Origin: Streptomyces venezuelae
Lineage (GTDB): Bacteria > Actinomycetota > Actinomycetes > Streptomycetales > Streptomycetaceae
DNA: 64,000 bases
NCBI RefSeq assembly: GCF_008642315.1
Contig: NZ_CP029192.1
Coordinates: forward strand, 1,302,001 to 1,366,000
Direction of reading: 5' to 3'
Notes under the pieces: generated by a model
Told to the model about the DNA's origin: nothing
The model's input: only the letters and a program-made list of their open reading frames with translations
Databases searched by the model: none
Part shown: piece after piece, positions 40,114-48,666 of the stretch
How positions within the stretch are numbered: the stretch's first letter is position 1
Layout of the letters: every line of letters starts with the position of its first letter
Program-made: the position numbers and the translations under genes

Positions 40114-40866
40114 TCAGCTCGCCCCCCAGCCGCCGTCCACCGGGAGCGAGGCTCCCGTGACGTAGCCCGTGTGGGGCCCGCACAGCCAGAGCGCGATCTC
40201 CGCGACCTCCGCCGGTTCGATCAGCCGCTTGATCGCGGAACGGTCGAGGAGGACGTCCGAAACGACGTCCCGCGGCGCGATGCCGTGCACGGCGGCCTGG
40301 TCCGCGATCTGGCCCTCGACCAGCGGCGTGCGGACGTAGCCGGGGTCGACGCAGTTGCTGGTCACCCCGTGCGGGGCGCCTTCCAGCGCGGCGACCTTGC
40401 TGAGGCCTTCCAGACCGTGCTTGGCGGCAACGTACGCGGACTTGAAGGGGCTCGCCCGCACCCCGTGGACGCTGGAGATGTTCACGACCCGGCCCCAGCC
40501 CCGCCCGTACATGTACGGCAGACAGTGCTTGAGCAGCAGGAAGGGTGCCGTGACCATGAGCCGCTGCAGGTAGTCGAACCGGTCGGGGTCGAACTCCTCG
40601 ATGGGGGCGATGTGTTGGGTGCCGGCGCTGTTGACCAGGATGTCGACGGCGGTGGGCAGTCCGGGGATCGCGGCCGCGTCGGTGAGGTCCACCGCGTGCG
40701 GCACTCCGCCGACCGCGTCGGCCACCGCCTTGGCCGCCTCCGCGTCCACGTCGACGACATGGACCAGGGCGCCGGCGGCGGCGAACGCCTCGGCGCAGGC
40801 CCGCCCGATGCCGCTCCCGCCGCCGGTCACCAGGACGGACCGGCCGGTGAAGTGTTCGCTCGTCAT
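40114..40866 (-). CDS. 3-Hydroxybutyrate dehydrogenase-type SDR
   Basis: Short-chain dehydrogenase of 250 residues. The cofactor loop is VLVTGGGSGIGRACAEAFAA, the catalytic Ser is in VVNISSVHGVRASP and Tyr/Lys in SAYVAAKHGLEGL. The later segment SNCVDPGYVRTPLVEGQIAD and AIKRLIEPAEVAEIALWLCG match bacterial D-3-hydroxybutyrate dehydrogenases, which oxidise 3-hydroxybutyrate to acetoacetate. The ATG at 40866 begins the family sequence. The gene stands alone; acetoacetate from the BKACE reaction at 19 kb enters the same metabolite pool. Confidence 0.9.
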   Translation of the reverse strand: MTSEHFTGRSVLVTGGGSGIGRACAEAFAAAGALVHVVDVDAEAAKAVADAVGGVPHAVDLTDAAAIPGLPTAVDILVNSAGTQHIAPIEEFDPDRFDYLQRLMVTAPFLLLKHCLPYMYGRGWGRVVNISSVHGVRASPFKSAYVAAKHGLEGLSKVAALEGAPHGVTSNCVDPGYVRTPLVEGQIADQAAVHGIAPRDVVSDVLLDRSAIKRLIEPAEVAEIALWLCGPHTGYVTGASLPVDGGWGAS

Positions 40867-41121
40867 GCCCGGAACGCTAAGGAAGCGGGGGCGGGTCCTC
40901 CCATGGTCGCGGGCACCACAGTGCGGGGGCGCGGGGTGTGGGCGGGCGCCGTACGGGGCGCACCTCCACGTACCGCGGAAGTTTGCCGTGCACCGTGACT
41001 ACCGCGGTCGATGGAGCGGGAGCCCAACTCACGGGTTGACGAGAACGCCCGCTCCCGAGAAGTACGTTCTGTCCGAGCGCCCGCCCCGACCGGAGGCGGC
41101 GCCGAGGGCAGGGGGACACCC

Positions 41122-41631
41122 ATGGGACCGCACGAGCGCACTCGAATCCGCCGACGCACCGCGACCAGGGCGCTCCTCGGTCTCGGCGTCGCGGCCGGCC
41201 TCGCCGCCGGAAGCCTGGCGGCCGCGACGGCGGCCACCGCGACGTCCGCCCATCCCCCGAAGCCAGCGACGACCGCCCATTCCCCGAAGCCCGCCGCACC
41301 CAGCACCAGCGCCTCCGCCACGCCGCTCTCGCAGAGCAACCTCGGCCTCACCCCGGCGGAGGCCGAGAAGGTGCAGATCTGGCTCGCGGCGCACTGGCAG
41401 TACACGGGCCCGGTCAACGGCGCTCTCGGAACCAGCAGTTGGGCCGCGTTCCAGCGCTGTCTGAGGGCGGAGTGGAACTACACCGGCCCGATCAACGGAG
41501 TCCTCGACATGGCCACGTTGAGGCCGCTGCACAAGATGCTGCGGACGAACTGGGGGCTCGCCGAGCCGTTCGACGGGACCGTCGGCCCCAAGTTCCAAGC
41601 CGCGTTCAAGCGGTTCGCCAACGGCGTCTGA
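41122..41631 (+). CDS. Small secreted protein with three PG-binding-like repeats
   Basis: Protein of 169 residues. An Arg-rich start (RTRIRRRTATRALLGLGVAA) gives a Sec signal, followed by an Ala/Pro-rich linker containing the near-repeat AHPPKPATTAHSPKPA. The rest holds three repeats resembling peptidoglycan_binding_1 units: WLAAHWQYTGPVNGALG, LRAEWNYTGPINGVLD and LRTNWGLAEPFDGTVG, each followed by a short helix. Cell-wall association is likely. The ATG at 41122 follows GCAGGGGGA. Enzyme domain absent, so it may be an adaptor or a processed peptide. The cluster promoter starts 300 bp downstream. Confidence 0.8.
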   Translation: MGPHERTRIRRRTATRALLGLGVAAGLAAGSLAAATAATATSAHPPKPATTAHSPKPAAPSTSASATPLSQSNLGLTPAEAEKVQIWLAAHWQYTGPVNGALGTSSWAAFQRCLRAEWNYTGPINGVLDMATLRPLHKMLRTNWGLAEPFDGTVGPKFQAAFKRFANGV

Positions 41632-41936
41632 GAGATTCCCTGCGCGTCGTGCAGTACTGCTTCAACAGCAAACGACATCTGCCGATCTCCGCCCCTTCCG
41701 CGCCGTACTTGACGAAATTCCGCCTCTTGACGTCCAAGGAGCGGCGCCGCCGAGGGGGTTCGGCGCCTATGACACCGGCAGTCTCACCGACCCCGGGCTC
41801 GCGGTGGCATGGACGTCGTCCACGGCAGACGCGCCCTGAACCACGTGCGAGGGGTCCTCGATTACCACGCAGGACGACTCCTCGAACAGACCGGCGTCCC
41901 TGATTCCGCCAACAATTCCCGGGTTGTCTAGACCCA
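41632..41936 (+). other. Gap before the cluster promoter, no confident gene
   Basis: This gap contains only a doubtful 40-codon frame at 41809-41931 (ATG to TAG; MDVVHGRRALNHVRGVL...) with no recognised family and overlapping the promoter region. Frames on both strands here look degraded, so it could be the remnant of a gene or simply leader DNA. The imperfect palindrome around TCTAGA at 41927-41932 (GGGTTG TCTAGA CCC) abuts the -35 box. Confidence 0.35.
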
Positions 41937-41965
41937 TTGACAGCCTTTGTGGCGCTCCCTAATGT
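41937..41965 (+). promoter_or_regulatory. Strong vegetative-type promoter of the 42-48.6 kb operon
   Basis: A perfect -35 box TTGACA (41937-41942) and a -10 box TAATGT (41960-41965) are separated by exactly 17 bp. The expected transcription start near 41972 leaves a leader of about 47 nt before the GTG of the radical SAM gene. A TCTAGA-centred imperfect palindrome overlapping the upstream edge could be an operator. Confidence 0.7.
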
Positions 41966-42018
41966 CCCGAGAACCGCCAGAAGAACGACACCGCACCTCG
42001 ATCTCGCGTGGGGGGTTC

Positions 42019-43224
42019 GTGAACAGCACACCCGGTTCCGGCGACATCAAAATGGCAGCTCCCCAGAATCGTGAAGGTCTGCCCCTCGTCAGTCTTGATC
42101 AGGCCCACTCACCGCAGAAGGTCCTGGCACACGGCGAATTGCTGCGGCGTTTCGTGGCGGGGCAGGAGATCAAACCCGTCCACATGCGGATCGGCATCAT
42201 GGGCGCCTGCAATATGCGATGCAATTTCTGCAACTTCCACTCGCCCAACGAGGAGCAGTTCTACGACCTGTTCTCGTTCAAGGACTCGATCGCCACGGAC
42301 AAGGCGGTCACGCTGCTCCGCGAGTTCGCCGCGAACGAGGGCCGTGCCGTGACGTTCTGCGGCAGCGGTGAGTGCACCATCCACCCCGGCTACGCGGACA
42401 TCTGCCACGCCGGCCACGCGGCGGGCCTGCGGATCGGGCTGATCACCAACGGATCGCGCCTCGGCCGCCCCAAGGTCGCCGACTGCGTCGCGCAGACGCA
42501 CACCTGGGTCCGCATCGGCCTGAACGCGGGCACGGAAGCCACCTTCGACGACATCACGCGCGACCGCGAGCAGACGTTCTCGAAGTTCATCGGCTCGGTC
42601 GGCAAGCTCCGCGAGAACGCCGTCGACCCGGACTTCCGCATCGGCTTCAACTACGTGATCACCCTGCAGAACTACCGGGAGATCATGGAGGCGGCCCATA
42701 TCGCCCATGAGTCCGGCGCGCATTACGTGCGCTTCGAACCCGAGTTCTACAGCGCTCTCGGACACGAGACCATCGAATCCGTGATGCCGGAGATCTCCGA
42801 ATCCCTCACCCGCGCCGCCGCGCTCTCCACGGACGCCTTCGAGGTGTCGGTCCCCAAACTGGACCGCGGCCCGATGGACCAGGTCGAAGAGGTCGAGGGC
42901 GACTTCGAGCACTGCCACTACAGCCGGTTCGTCACGGCCGTCGGCGCCGACGGAAATCTCTACCCCTGCCCCCAGGTGCACCTCAACAGCCGCTACCTGA
43001 TCGGCAACGTCCTCGAACAGGGATATGCGGACGTCCTGGACGGCGGGCCGCGCGCCGAGTGGGAGGCGTCCAACCCGCGCAGGACCGACCTGTGCAAGTC
43101 GTGCTTCTACCGCCCCCAGAACGAGCTCCTCGAGCTCCTCAAACGCGGTCAGATCAAACTCGACGAGGCCCTGGACGCGTACGCGCTGGAAGTGCCCAGC
43201 ACCCTGCACGGCGACTTCGTCTGA
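42019..43224 (+). CDS. Radical SAM enzyme with Twitch/SPASM-like C-terminus
   Basis: Protein of 401 residues. The SAM-cluster motif CxxxCxxC is in GACNMRCNFCNFH, and FCGSGECTIHP, LITNGSRLG and RIGLNAG are barrel strands of the fold. Four more cysteines, in FEHCHYSRF, LYPCPQVH and DLCKSCFY, suggest one auxiliary Fe-S cluster as in Twitch/SPASM proteins, which include aminosugar and peptide-modifying enzymes. The GTG start at 42019 has a GGGGGG ribosome site; the longer frame to 41947 overlaps the promoter. First gene of the operon, 7 bp before the fusion gene. The substrate is not identifiable; no precursor-peptide gene is seen. Confidence 0.88.
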   Translation: MNSTPGSGDIKMAAPQNREGLPLVSLDQAHSPQKVLAHGELLRRFVAGQEIKPVHMRIGIMGACNMRCNFCNFHSPNEEQFYDLFSFKDSIATDKAVTLLREFAANEGRAVTFCGSGECTIHPGYADICHAGHAAGLRIGLITNGSRLGRPKVADCVAQTHTWVRIGLNAGTEATFDDITRDREQTFSKFIGSVGKLRENAVDPDFRIGFNYVITLQNYREIMEAAHIAHESGAHYVRFEPEFYSALGHETIESVMPEISESLTRAAALSTDAFEVSVPKLDRGPMDQVEEVEGDFEHCHYSRFVTAVGADGNLYPCPQVHLNSRYLIGNVLEQGYADVLDGGPRAEWEASNPRRTDLCKSCFYRPQNELLELLKRGQIKLDEALDAYALEVPSTLHGDFV

Positions 43225-43231
43225 GCCGCAC

Positions 43232-45385
43232 ATGCAACTACGCCACCTACGCCGGCTCCTCGCCACCGAGCCGACCCTGCGGCACGCCAAGAACGCCAAG
43301 AACGCCGACAGTGCCGGCGGTGTCGGGGAGCACGCCGGCCGCGCCCGCCGGGTGCGCGCCGTCGTCGAGCGGCTGGCCCGTGTCGAACGGGCCCCGCTCG
43401 TCACCGTCGAAAGCACCGCCTCGGTACGCGAAGGCCTGCACCACGAGCGGCTGGTGTTCCAGTCCCCCGTACGAGGCTCTTTCGACGGGACGCTCCTCGC
43501 CCCGCTCGACCCGGCGCCCGGCCCCGCCGTCCTCGTGCTCGGCGGCAAGAACGCCCGCCTGGACCAGCTCACCGGAGACGTGCCGCCGGACCACCCCGAC
43601 CGCAACGTCGCCGAACAGCTGGCGCGGGCCGGTTTCGTCACGCTCTCCTTCGACCACGGCATCGGCGGCGGCCTGGACGCCGGACGCAGGGCGGGCCGGG
43701 ACGAAGGGACACTGCTGGCCCACGCGTTCGCGCTGACCGGCCGCTCCCTGCTCGGCGCCCTCACCGGCGACGCCCTGGGCGCCCTCGACGTCCTCGACGC
43801 CCACCCGCGCGTCGATCCGCTCCGCGTCGGCCTCTTCGGCCACAGCCTCGGCGCGGCGGTCGCCCTGCACACGGCGCTGCTCTCCGGCCGCCAGGACGTC
43901 CCGCTGTGCACGGCGAGTCATCTCGGCAGCTACCAGGCCCTGTTCGAGCGGCTGTTGACCGGCCACGAGGGCGCGGTGCTCCCCGGCATCCTGGAGTACG
44001 CCGACCTGCCCGACCTGTACGGCACCCTCGCCCCGGCCCCGCTCCAACTCCAGTACGGCACCGCGGACTCCTACCTGGACCCCGACGACGCGCGGGCCGC
44101 GGCCGACGCCGTCCGGGAGACGTACACGAACGTCGGCGCCGAAGTCGAGGTCCACGAGCTCGCCATGGGACACGGCACCCACGTCGGCCACGCGGCGGGC
44201 TTCTTCACGCGCACGCTCGCCACAACCCGACCGCCGACGCAGGCCGCGCCCCAGGTGCCCGCCCAGCGCATCCACTTCGAGGTCGACGAGCGGCGTACCG
44301 TACTCGACCGCGTCGACGCCGCGCTCTCCTCCGGCATCCTCACGCAGGGCCCGCAAGTGGCCCGCTTCGAGGAGCTGGCCCACCCCTGGACCGGCACGGA
44401 CACCGCCGCGGTGGCCTCCGGCTCGGCGGCGCTGGAGATCGCCCTGCGCATCATCGGCGTGGCGGGCCGCACGGTACTCGTACCGGTCAACACGTTCTTC
44501 GCGACGGCGGCCGCCGCCGTGCGCGCCGGGGCGGCCGTGCGCTTCGTCGACATCGAGCTCGACGGCCTCGGCATGGACCCTGACGCCCTGCACGCCGCCC
44601 TCGACCGGCACCCCGACACCGCCGCCGTGCTGCCCGTCCACATCGGCGGCATCGTCTCGCCCGCCCTCGACCCGGTGCTCGCCCACTGCCACCGGTACGG
44701 CATCCCCGTCGTGGAGGACGCGGCGCACGCCTTCGGGGCCACGCTCGACGGCCGCCCCGCGGGGAGCTTCGGGCGGTTCGGCGCGTTCTCGTTCTTCCCC
44801 ACGAAGGTCGCGGTGAGCGGCGAGGGCGGCCTGCTGTCGGCGGCGTCGGCGGACGACCTGGAGCAGGTGCGGCGCTGGCGCGACCACGGCAAGAGCGCCC
44901 AGGGCTCGACGCTGCACGACCGGCCCGGCGGCAACTGGCGCCTGAGCGAACTGCACGCCGCCGTCGGCACGGTGGACCTGGAGCGCTTCACCGGCACGCT
45001 GGCCGCGCGCCGCGTACTCGCCGCCCGCTACGACGCACTGCTCGCGGACGTCCCGGGCATCCGCCCGCACGCCGTGCCCGCGGCGGCGGGCAGCAACTAC
45101 TACAAGTACCTCGCCTATCTGGATCCCGACGGCCCGCTGGACCGGCCGCTCCTGAAGAAGCTCCTGCGGGAGCGGCACGGTGTGGCGCTGGCCGGTGAGG
45201 TCTACGACCACTTGCTGTGCGATCACCCGCAGTTCGCGCGCCAGCGTGAACTGGACGCCGCGGGAGGCCCGTTCGAGCGGGCCCGCTGGTTCGCACGGCA
45301 CCACGTGGCGCTGCCGCTGTACCCGTCCCTCACGGAGGCCGAGCAGATCCGGGTGGTCGCCGCACTCCGCAGCGAGCTGCCGTGA
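43232..45385 (+). CDS. Alpha/beta-hydrolase fused to DegT-type PLP aminotransferase
   Basis: Two-domain protein of 717 residues. Residues about 70-330 are an alpha/beta-hydrolase of dienelactone-hydrolase style: nucleophile FGHSLGAAV (Ser205), acid in YGTADSYLDP, base in MGHGTHVGH. Residues about 345-717 are a DegT/DnrJ/EryC1 aminotransferase: SGSAALEIALR, EDAAHAFGATL, and the PLP lysine in FFPTKVAVSGEGG (Lys525). The lysine makes it an aminotransferase rather than a ColD-type dehydratase. Start ATG 43232 lies 7 bp after the radical SAM stop, and its stop overlaps the next start by 4 nt. This pairing of hydrolase and aminotransferase in one chain is unusual. Confidence 0.88.
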   Translation: MQLRHLRRLLATEPTLRHAKNAKNADSAGGVGEHAGRARRVRAVVERLARVERAPLVTVESTASVREGLHHERLVFQSPVRGSFDGTLLAPLDPAPGPAVLVLGGKNARLDQLTGDVPPDHPDRNVAEQLARAGFVTLSFDHGIGGGLDAGRRAGRDEGTLLAHAFALTGRSLLGALTGDALGALDVLDAHPRVDPLRVGLFGHSLGAAVALHTALLSGRQDVPLCTASHLGSYQALFERLLTGHEGAVLPGILEYADLPDLYGTLAPAPLQLQYGTADSYLDPDDARAAADAVRETYTNVGAEVEVHELAMGHGTHVGHAAGFFTRTLATTRPPTQAAPQVPAQRIHFEVDERRTVLDRVDAALSSGILTQGPQVARFEELAHPWTGTDTAAVASGSAALEIALRIIGVAGRTVLVPVNTFFATAAAAVRAGAAVRFVDIELDGLGMDPDALHAALDRHPDTAAVLPVHIGGIVSPALDPVLAHCHRYGIPVVEDAAHAFGATLDGRPAGSFGRFGAFSFFPTKVAVSGEGGLLSAASADDLEQVRRWRDHGKSAQGSTLHDRPGGNWRLSELHAAVGTVDLERFTGTLAARRVLAARYDALLADVPGIRPHAVPAAAGSNYYKYLAYLDPDGPLDRPLLKKLLRERHGVALAGEVYDHLLCDHPQFARQRELDAAGGPFERARWFARHHVALPLYPSLTEAEQIRVVAALRSELP

Positions 45386-46608
45386 CCCCCGAACCCCCTG
45401 TCGCAGAGACGATCTCCGCCTTCCGCAGAGGGGAATGGCGCACCTCCCTTGACCGAGCACCCCTGCCCGGACCCGCCGGACGGGAACTCGCTCTGGTACC
45501 GGAGATCGTCGCCGACGCGGACCGGCGGTGGTGGGACAGCGGCCTGCCAGGCCTTCCCCTGCTGACCGGACGCCGTGAACTCCTGCTCACCGCACTGGAG
45601 TTGTTCGCCGGAGACACGCTCACCGTCGGAGGCGTCGGTGAGCAGAGCGGCGAGGCGTTCCGCGCGGCGCTGTGGGAGAGCGCGGGGCTGCCGGGCCCGT
45701 TGGTGGACCGGTGGTGCGCGATGCTGCGGGACGGCGTCCTGAAGAAGGACGACGTCCCCGAGCCGGACGGCGCGCTGGCCCTGGTCGCGCTGCCGGGCAA
45801 CACCTTCACCTGCCTGGCCGCGGTCTGCGACCAGGCCGAGCGCTCGGCCGGGGTGTGGCTGCGCCCGAGCCGCCGCGAACCGCTCTCCGCGGCCCGCCTC
45901 GTCGCCGCCCTGCTCGCGGCGGGCTGGCCCCGGGCCCGCCTCGGCTTCTATCCGGGTGAACAGCGCTCCCTGCACGGCCTGTTGCGGCTGACCGACCGCC
46001 ACGTCGTCTACGGCGGCGCGGGGCTCGCCGCCTCCGTCCGCTCCTCCCCCGCGCTCACGCTGCACGGCCCGGGCCGCGGCTGCGCGCTCGTGCCGCCCGA
46101 CATGCCGACGGACGACGCCGTGGCGTGGCTGCTGCCGCTGATCGCGGCGGACTCGGGGCGCTTCTGCAGCAACGTACGGACCGTCGTCTGCGAGAAGCCC
46201 GACGCCGCCGCGGCCCTGGCCACCAGCCTCGCCGCCGCCCTCGACGCGCTGTCCCCGGACGGGGCGTGGCCGCTGACGGCCTTCCGCGAGCCGGGCGCGG
46301 CGGAGCGCGTGACCCGCGGCGTCCGCGACCGTCTCCGTCCCGGCGACCGCGTCCTGACCCGCAGGCCGCCCGTCCTGCACGGCACGGCCGGCGACGTGTA
46401 CGCGCTGCCCCATCTCGTGCTGCTGGAGGGTCACTTGACGTCGCCCACACCGGGCGCGCAGGCCCCGGACGCCACGGATACCTCCGCGACTCATCCGTTG
46501 ATCGGCCACGAGGTCCCCTTCCCCTTCGCCGCCGTCCTGAGCGCCTCCCCCCGTGCCGCGGACGCCATCATCGCCGAATCCCTGTTCGTGTACCGCCCAG
46601 CGAAGTGA
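45382..46608 (+). CDS. ALDH-fold acyl reductase, LuxC-like
   Basis: Protein of 408 residues with an aldehyde-dehydrogenase fold. The cofactor region LVALPGNTFTCLAAVCDQAE followed by VWLRPSRREPLSAARLVAAL and YGGAGLAASV matches the PxNT...KPS...TGS pattern. The catalytic cysteine is in DSGRFCSNVRTVV (Cys262), close to LuxC/acyl-CoA reductases. LuxC reduces acyl-enzyme or acyl-CoA to an aldehyde with NADPH. The GTG start overlaps the fusion gene's stop, and a LuxE-like adenylating gene follows at 7 bp, giving a paired acid-to-aldehyde module. The N-terminal LuxC signature is weak, so the assignment rests on the core motifs. Confidence 0.75.
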   Translation: MTPEPPVAETISAFRRGEWRTSLDRAPLPGPAGRELALVPEIVADADRRWWDSGLPGLPLLTGRRELLLTALELFAGDTLTVGGVGEQSGEAFRAALWESAGLPGPLVDRWCAMLRDGVLKKDDVPEPDGALALVALPGNTFTCLAAVCDQAERSAGVWLRPSRREPLSAARLVAALLAAGWPRARLGFYPGEQRSLHGLLRLTDRHVVYGGAGLAASVRSSPALTLHGPGRGCALVPPDMPTDDAVAWLLPLIAADSGRFCSNVRTVVCEKPDAAAALATSLAAALDALSPDGAWPLTAFREPGAAERVTRGVRDRLRPGDRVLTRRPPVLHGTAGDVYALPHLVLLEGHLTSPTPGAQAPDATDTSATHPLIGHEVPFPFAAVLSASPRAADAIIAESLFVYRPAK

Positions 46609-46615
46609 GGCCCGC

Positions 46616-47734
46616 ATGACCACCGGCTTCGGCACCCTGCCCGACAGACTGCGCGAGCGCGTCCCGGAGCTCGGCATCGGCCTCGACGCGTGGACGCGCC
46701 GCATGATGCGCTGGCACTTCGACCCGGAGACCGGCAGCCCCTTCTGGGTGGCGCGGCGCGGGAAGCTCGGCTTCGACCCGGTCGAGGACATCGGCGGCTT
46801 CGCCGACCTGGATCGTTTCGGCCTCTTCGACAAGGCCGAGCTGCGCGCCGCGAACGTCCGCGACCTGCGCCCGCGCGGCTACCGCGACCGGCCCTTCCGG
46901 GTCTTCGAGACGGGCGGCTCCACGGGCCCGCCCTGCCGGATCGTCAATGTCACCCGCCTCGCGTACGACGTGGAGGTCTACCGCACCGTGCTGGAGGCGC
47001 GCGGCGTCGCGGGCGGCGACATCCTCGCGATGACGCCGAGCGGACCGCACGCGTACGGGCACTTCGTGGAGGGCCTCGCCGACAGCTGGTGCGGCGCCGT
47101 GCACGCGATCGACTTCGACCCGCGGTGGGTGAAGGCCGCGCTGCGCGCGGGCGGCGAGGCAGGCGCCTACACCGCGCACCTGATCGACCAGACCCTCGCG
47201 CTGCTCGCCACCGAACGCCCTTCGCTGCTCTTCACGACCTCCCGGCTGCTCGTCGAGCTGTCGATGCGGCTGCCCCGGCCCCTGCACACGTACGGCATCC
47301 GCGCGGTCTGCACCGGCGGCACCTCGTGCACCGCAGCCGAGGCCGAGTTCCTGCGCGAGGAGCACCTGGCGGGCGTGCAGTGGATCGACACGTACGGGAA
47401 CACGCTGGTCGGCCACGCCCTGCAGGCCGACCCCGTGCCGGGCACTCCCGCCGTGGCGGGCGGCACCGGGCACTCCTACCACCTGCCCCCGCCCTTCGCG
47501 GTCCTGAAGGTCGTCGACGACTCCGACCCGTGGCGCGAGGTCGAGGTCGGACAGCGGGGCCGGGTGCGCGCCACGACGCTCCTGGAGGACCTGTTCCTGC
47601 CGAACCTCCTGGAGCGGGACAGCGCGGTCAGAACCGGGCCGCACCCGTGGTTCCCCTGGGACGGGGTGGCCGCCGTGCGGCCCTTCGTGGAGTCCGGGGA
47701 CGCCGCCGAGGAGGCGGTGGAAGGCGTCTACTGA
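46616..47734 (+). CDS. ANL-type adenylating enzyme, LuxE/phenylacetate-CoA ligase-like
   Basis: Protein of 372 residues of the adenylate-forming superfamily, closest in pattern to phenylacetate-CoA ligase and LuxE acyl-protein synthetase. The phosphate loop is FETGGSTGPPCR; YGNTLVGHALQ corresponds to the A5 motif and the C-terminal GRVRATTLLEDLFLPNLLERD to A8-like sequence. The short length lacks most of the usual C-terminal lid, as in LuxE. Together with the preceding LuxC-like gene it would activate a carboxylate and hand it on for reduction. The ATG at 46616 follows GAGG; the longer frame is spurious. Confidence 0.8.
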   Translation: MTTGFGTLPDRLRERVPELGIGLDAWTRRMMRWHFDPETGSPFWVARRGKLGFDPVEDIGGFADLDRFGLFDKAELRAANVRDLRPRGYRDRPFRVFETGGSTGPPCRIVNVTRLAYDVEVYRTVLEARGVAGGDILAMTPSGPHAYGHFVEGLADSWCGAVHAIDFDPRWVKAALRAGGEAGAYTAHLIDQTLALLATERPSLLFTTSRLLVELSMRLPRPLHTYGIRAVCTGGTSCTAAEAEFLREEHLAGVQWIDTYGNTLVGHALQADPVPGTPAVAGGTGHSYHLPPPFAVLKVVDDSDPWREVEVGQRGRVRATTLLEDLFLPNLLERDSAVRTGPHPWFPWDGVAAVRPFVESGDAAEEAVEGVY

Positions 47735-47784
47735 CCGGTCCGCAGGCCGGACCGCCCGACCCGAAGGATCGAGGGACACGCATC

Positions 47785-48645
47785 GTGAACCTGTCGTCGA
47801 ACGGCGTACCGATACCCTTCACGCCGGAACTCTTCGGCCCGCTGCGCCCGAGCGCGGACCTGCTGGGGACGAGGGACGCCGGCGCACTGCGGGAGCGGCT
47901 GCACGCGGACGGCTATCTGTATCTGCCGGGGCTGCTCGACCGCGCGGAGGTGCTGCGCCTGCGCGGCCGGTACTTCTCCCTCTTCCCACCGGGTCTGCTC
48001 GCGCCGGGCAGCACGCCCGAGGACGGCGTGTTCTCCGGCCACGTGCCCGAGGACGTCCCGGAGTACGGAGTGGCGGGGCACCCGGCCTACGCGTTCGTGC
48101 GCTCGGAGCCCTTCGCCCAGTTCGTCGCGAACCCCGTCCTGTCCGAGCTCGCCGGTCAACTCCTCGACGCGAAGGCGGAGATGCTGCCGCGTCGCATCCT
48201 GCGTCACTTCCACCGCGGCACCCGGCGCGCCTCCCGCGCCCATGTCGACTTCGACTACATGGACGAGGGGTCGCCGCGCGTCGTCACCTTCTGGATCCCG
48301 GTCGGCGACTGCCCGCCGCCCACCGGAGCCCTGGTCTACCTGGAGGGCTCCCACCGGCTGCCCCCGGAGGAGTACGCCCCGCTGCGCGACACCACCGACC
48401 GGCCCGGCGACCGGCGGCAGATCTGCCACGACCTGGAGCTGACCGCCCGCACGCTCGGCCGCCGCTGGCTGTACGCGGACTTCGCGGCGGGCGACGTGAT
48501 GGTGCACCTTCCCCGCATCATCCACGCGTCCCTGGACACGACGACGGACGCGATGCGCCTCTCCGTGGACACCCGTTTCGTACGCTCCGACGACAGCCCG
48601 GACCCGCGCTGGCTCCGCCCGTGGTCGGCGGACGACGGGGCGTGA
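47785..48645 (+). CDS. Phytanoyl-CoA dioxygenase-like Fe(II)/2-oxoglutarate oxygenase
   Basis: Protein of 286 residues of the PhyH family. Iron ligands form HxD...H: HVDFDYMDE and, about 85 residues on, LPRIIHASLD; a following Arg in MRLSVDTRF would bind 2-oxoglutarate. DGYLYLPGLLD is the family start. PhyH-like enzymes hydroxylate, epoxidise or halogenate acyl chains and free small molecules. The GTG at 47785 follows CGAGGGA. Last gene of the plus-strand operon; its stop is 21 bp from the convergent Gfo/Idh gene. Substrate unknown, presumably the cluster product. Confidence 0.88.
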   Translation: MNLSSNGVPIPFTPELFGPLRPSADLLGTRDAGALRERLHADGYLYLPGLLDRAEVLRLRGRYFSLFPPGLLAPGSTPEDGVFSGHVPEDVPEYGVAGHPAYAFVRSEPFAQFVANPVLSELAGQLLDAKAEMLPRRILRHFHRGTRRASRAHVDFDYMDEGSPRVVTFWIPVGDCPPPTGALVYLEGSHRLPPEEYAPLRDTTDRPGDRRQICHDLELTARTLGRRWLYADFAAGDVMVHLPRIIHASLDTTTDAMRLSVDTRFVRSDDSPDPRWLRPWSADDGA

Positions 48646-48666
48646 TCCACCGCGCCCCGCATGTTC

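Noticed and set aside
39425..40183. 252-codon minus-strand frame in the gap before the carbamoyltransferase
   Set aside because: Low-complexity Arg/Pro/Gly sequence, overlaps the SDR gene and degenerate repeats, no family similarity.
41809..41931. 40-codon plus-strand frame in front of the cluster promoter
   Set aside because: No ribosome site or recognised family, and it ends just before the -35 box; kept only as a note in the gap description.
41947..42018. Longer N-terminus for the radical SAM protein
   Set aside because: It would overlap the -10 box; GTG at 42019 has a better ribosome site.
42019..43224. RiPP-type radical SAM maturase
   Set aside because: No precursor peptide gene or RRE-like domain is visible in the operon.
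43247..45460. Long minus-strand frame opposite the hydrolase-aminotransferase fusion
   Set aside because: Composition is antisense-like; the plus-strand frame carries intact catalytic motifs of two enzyme families.
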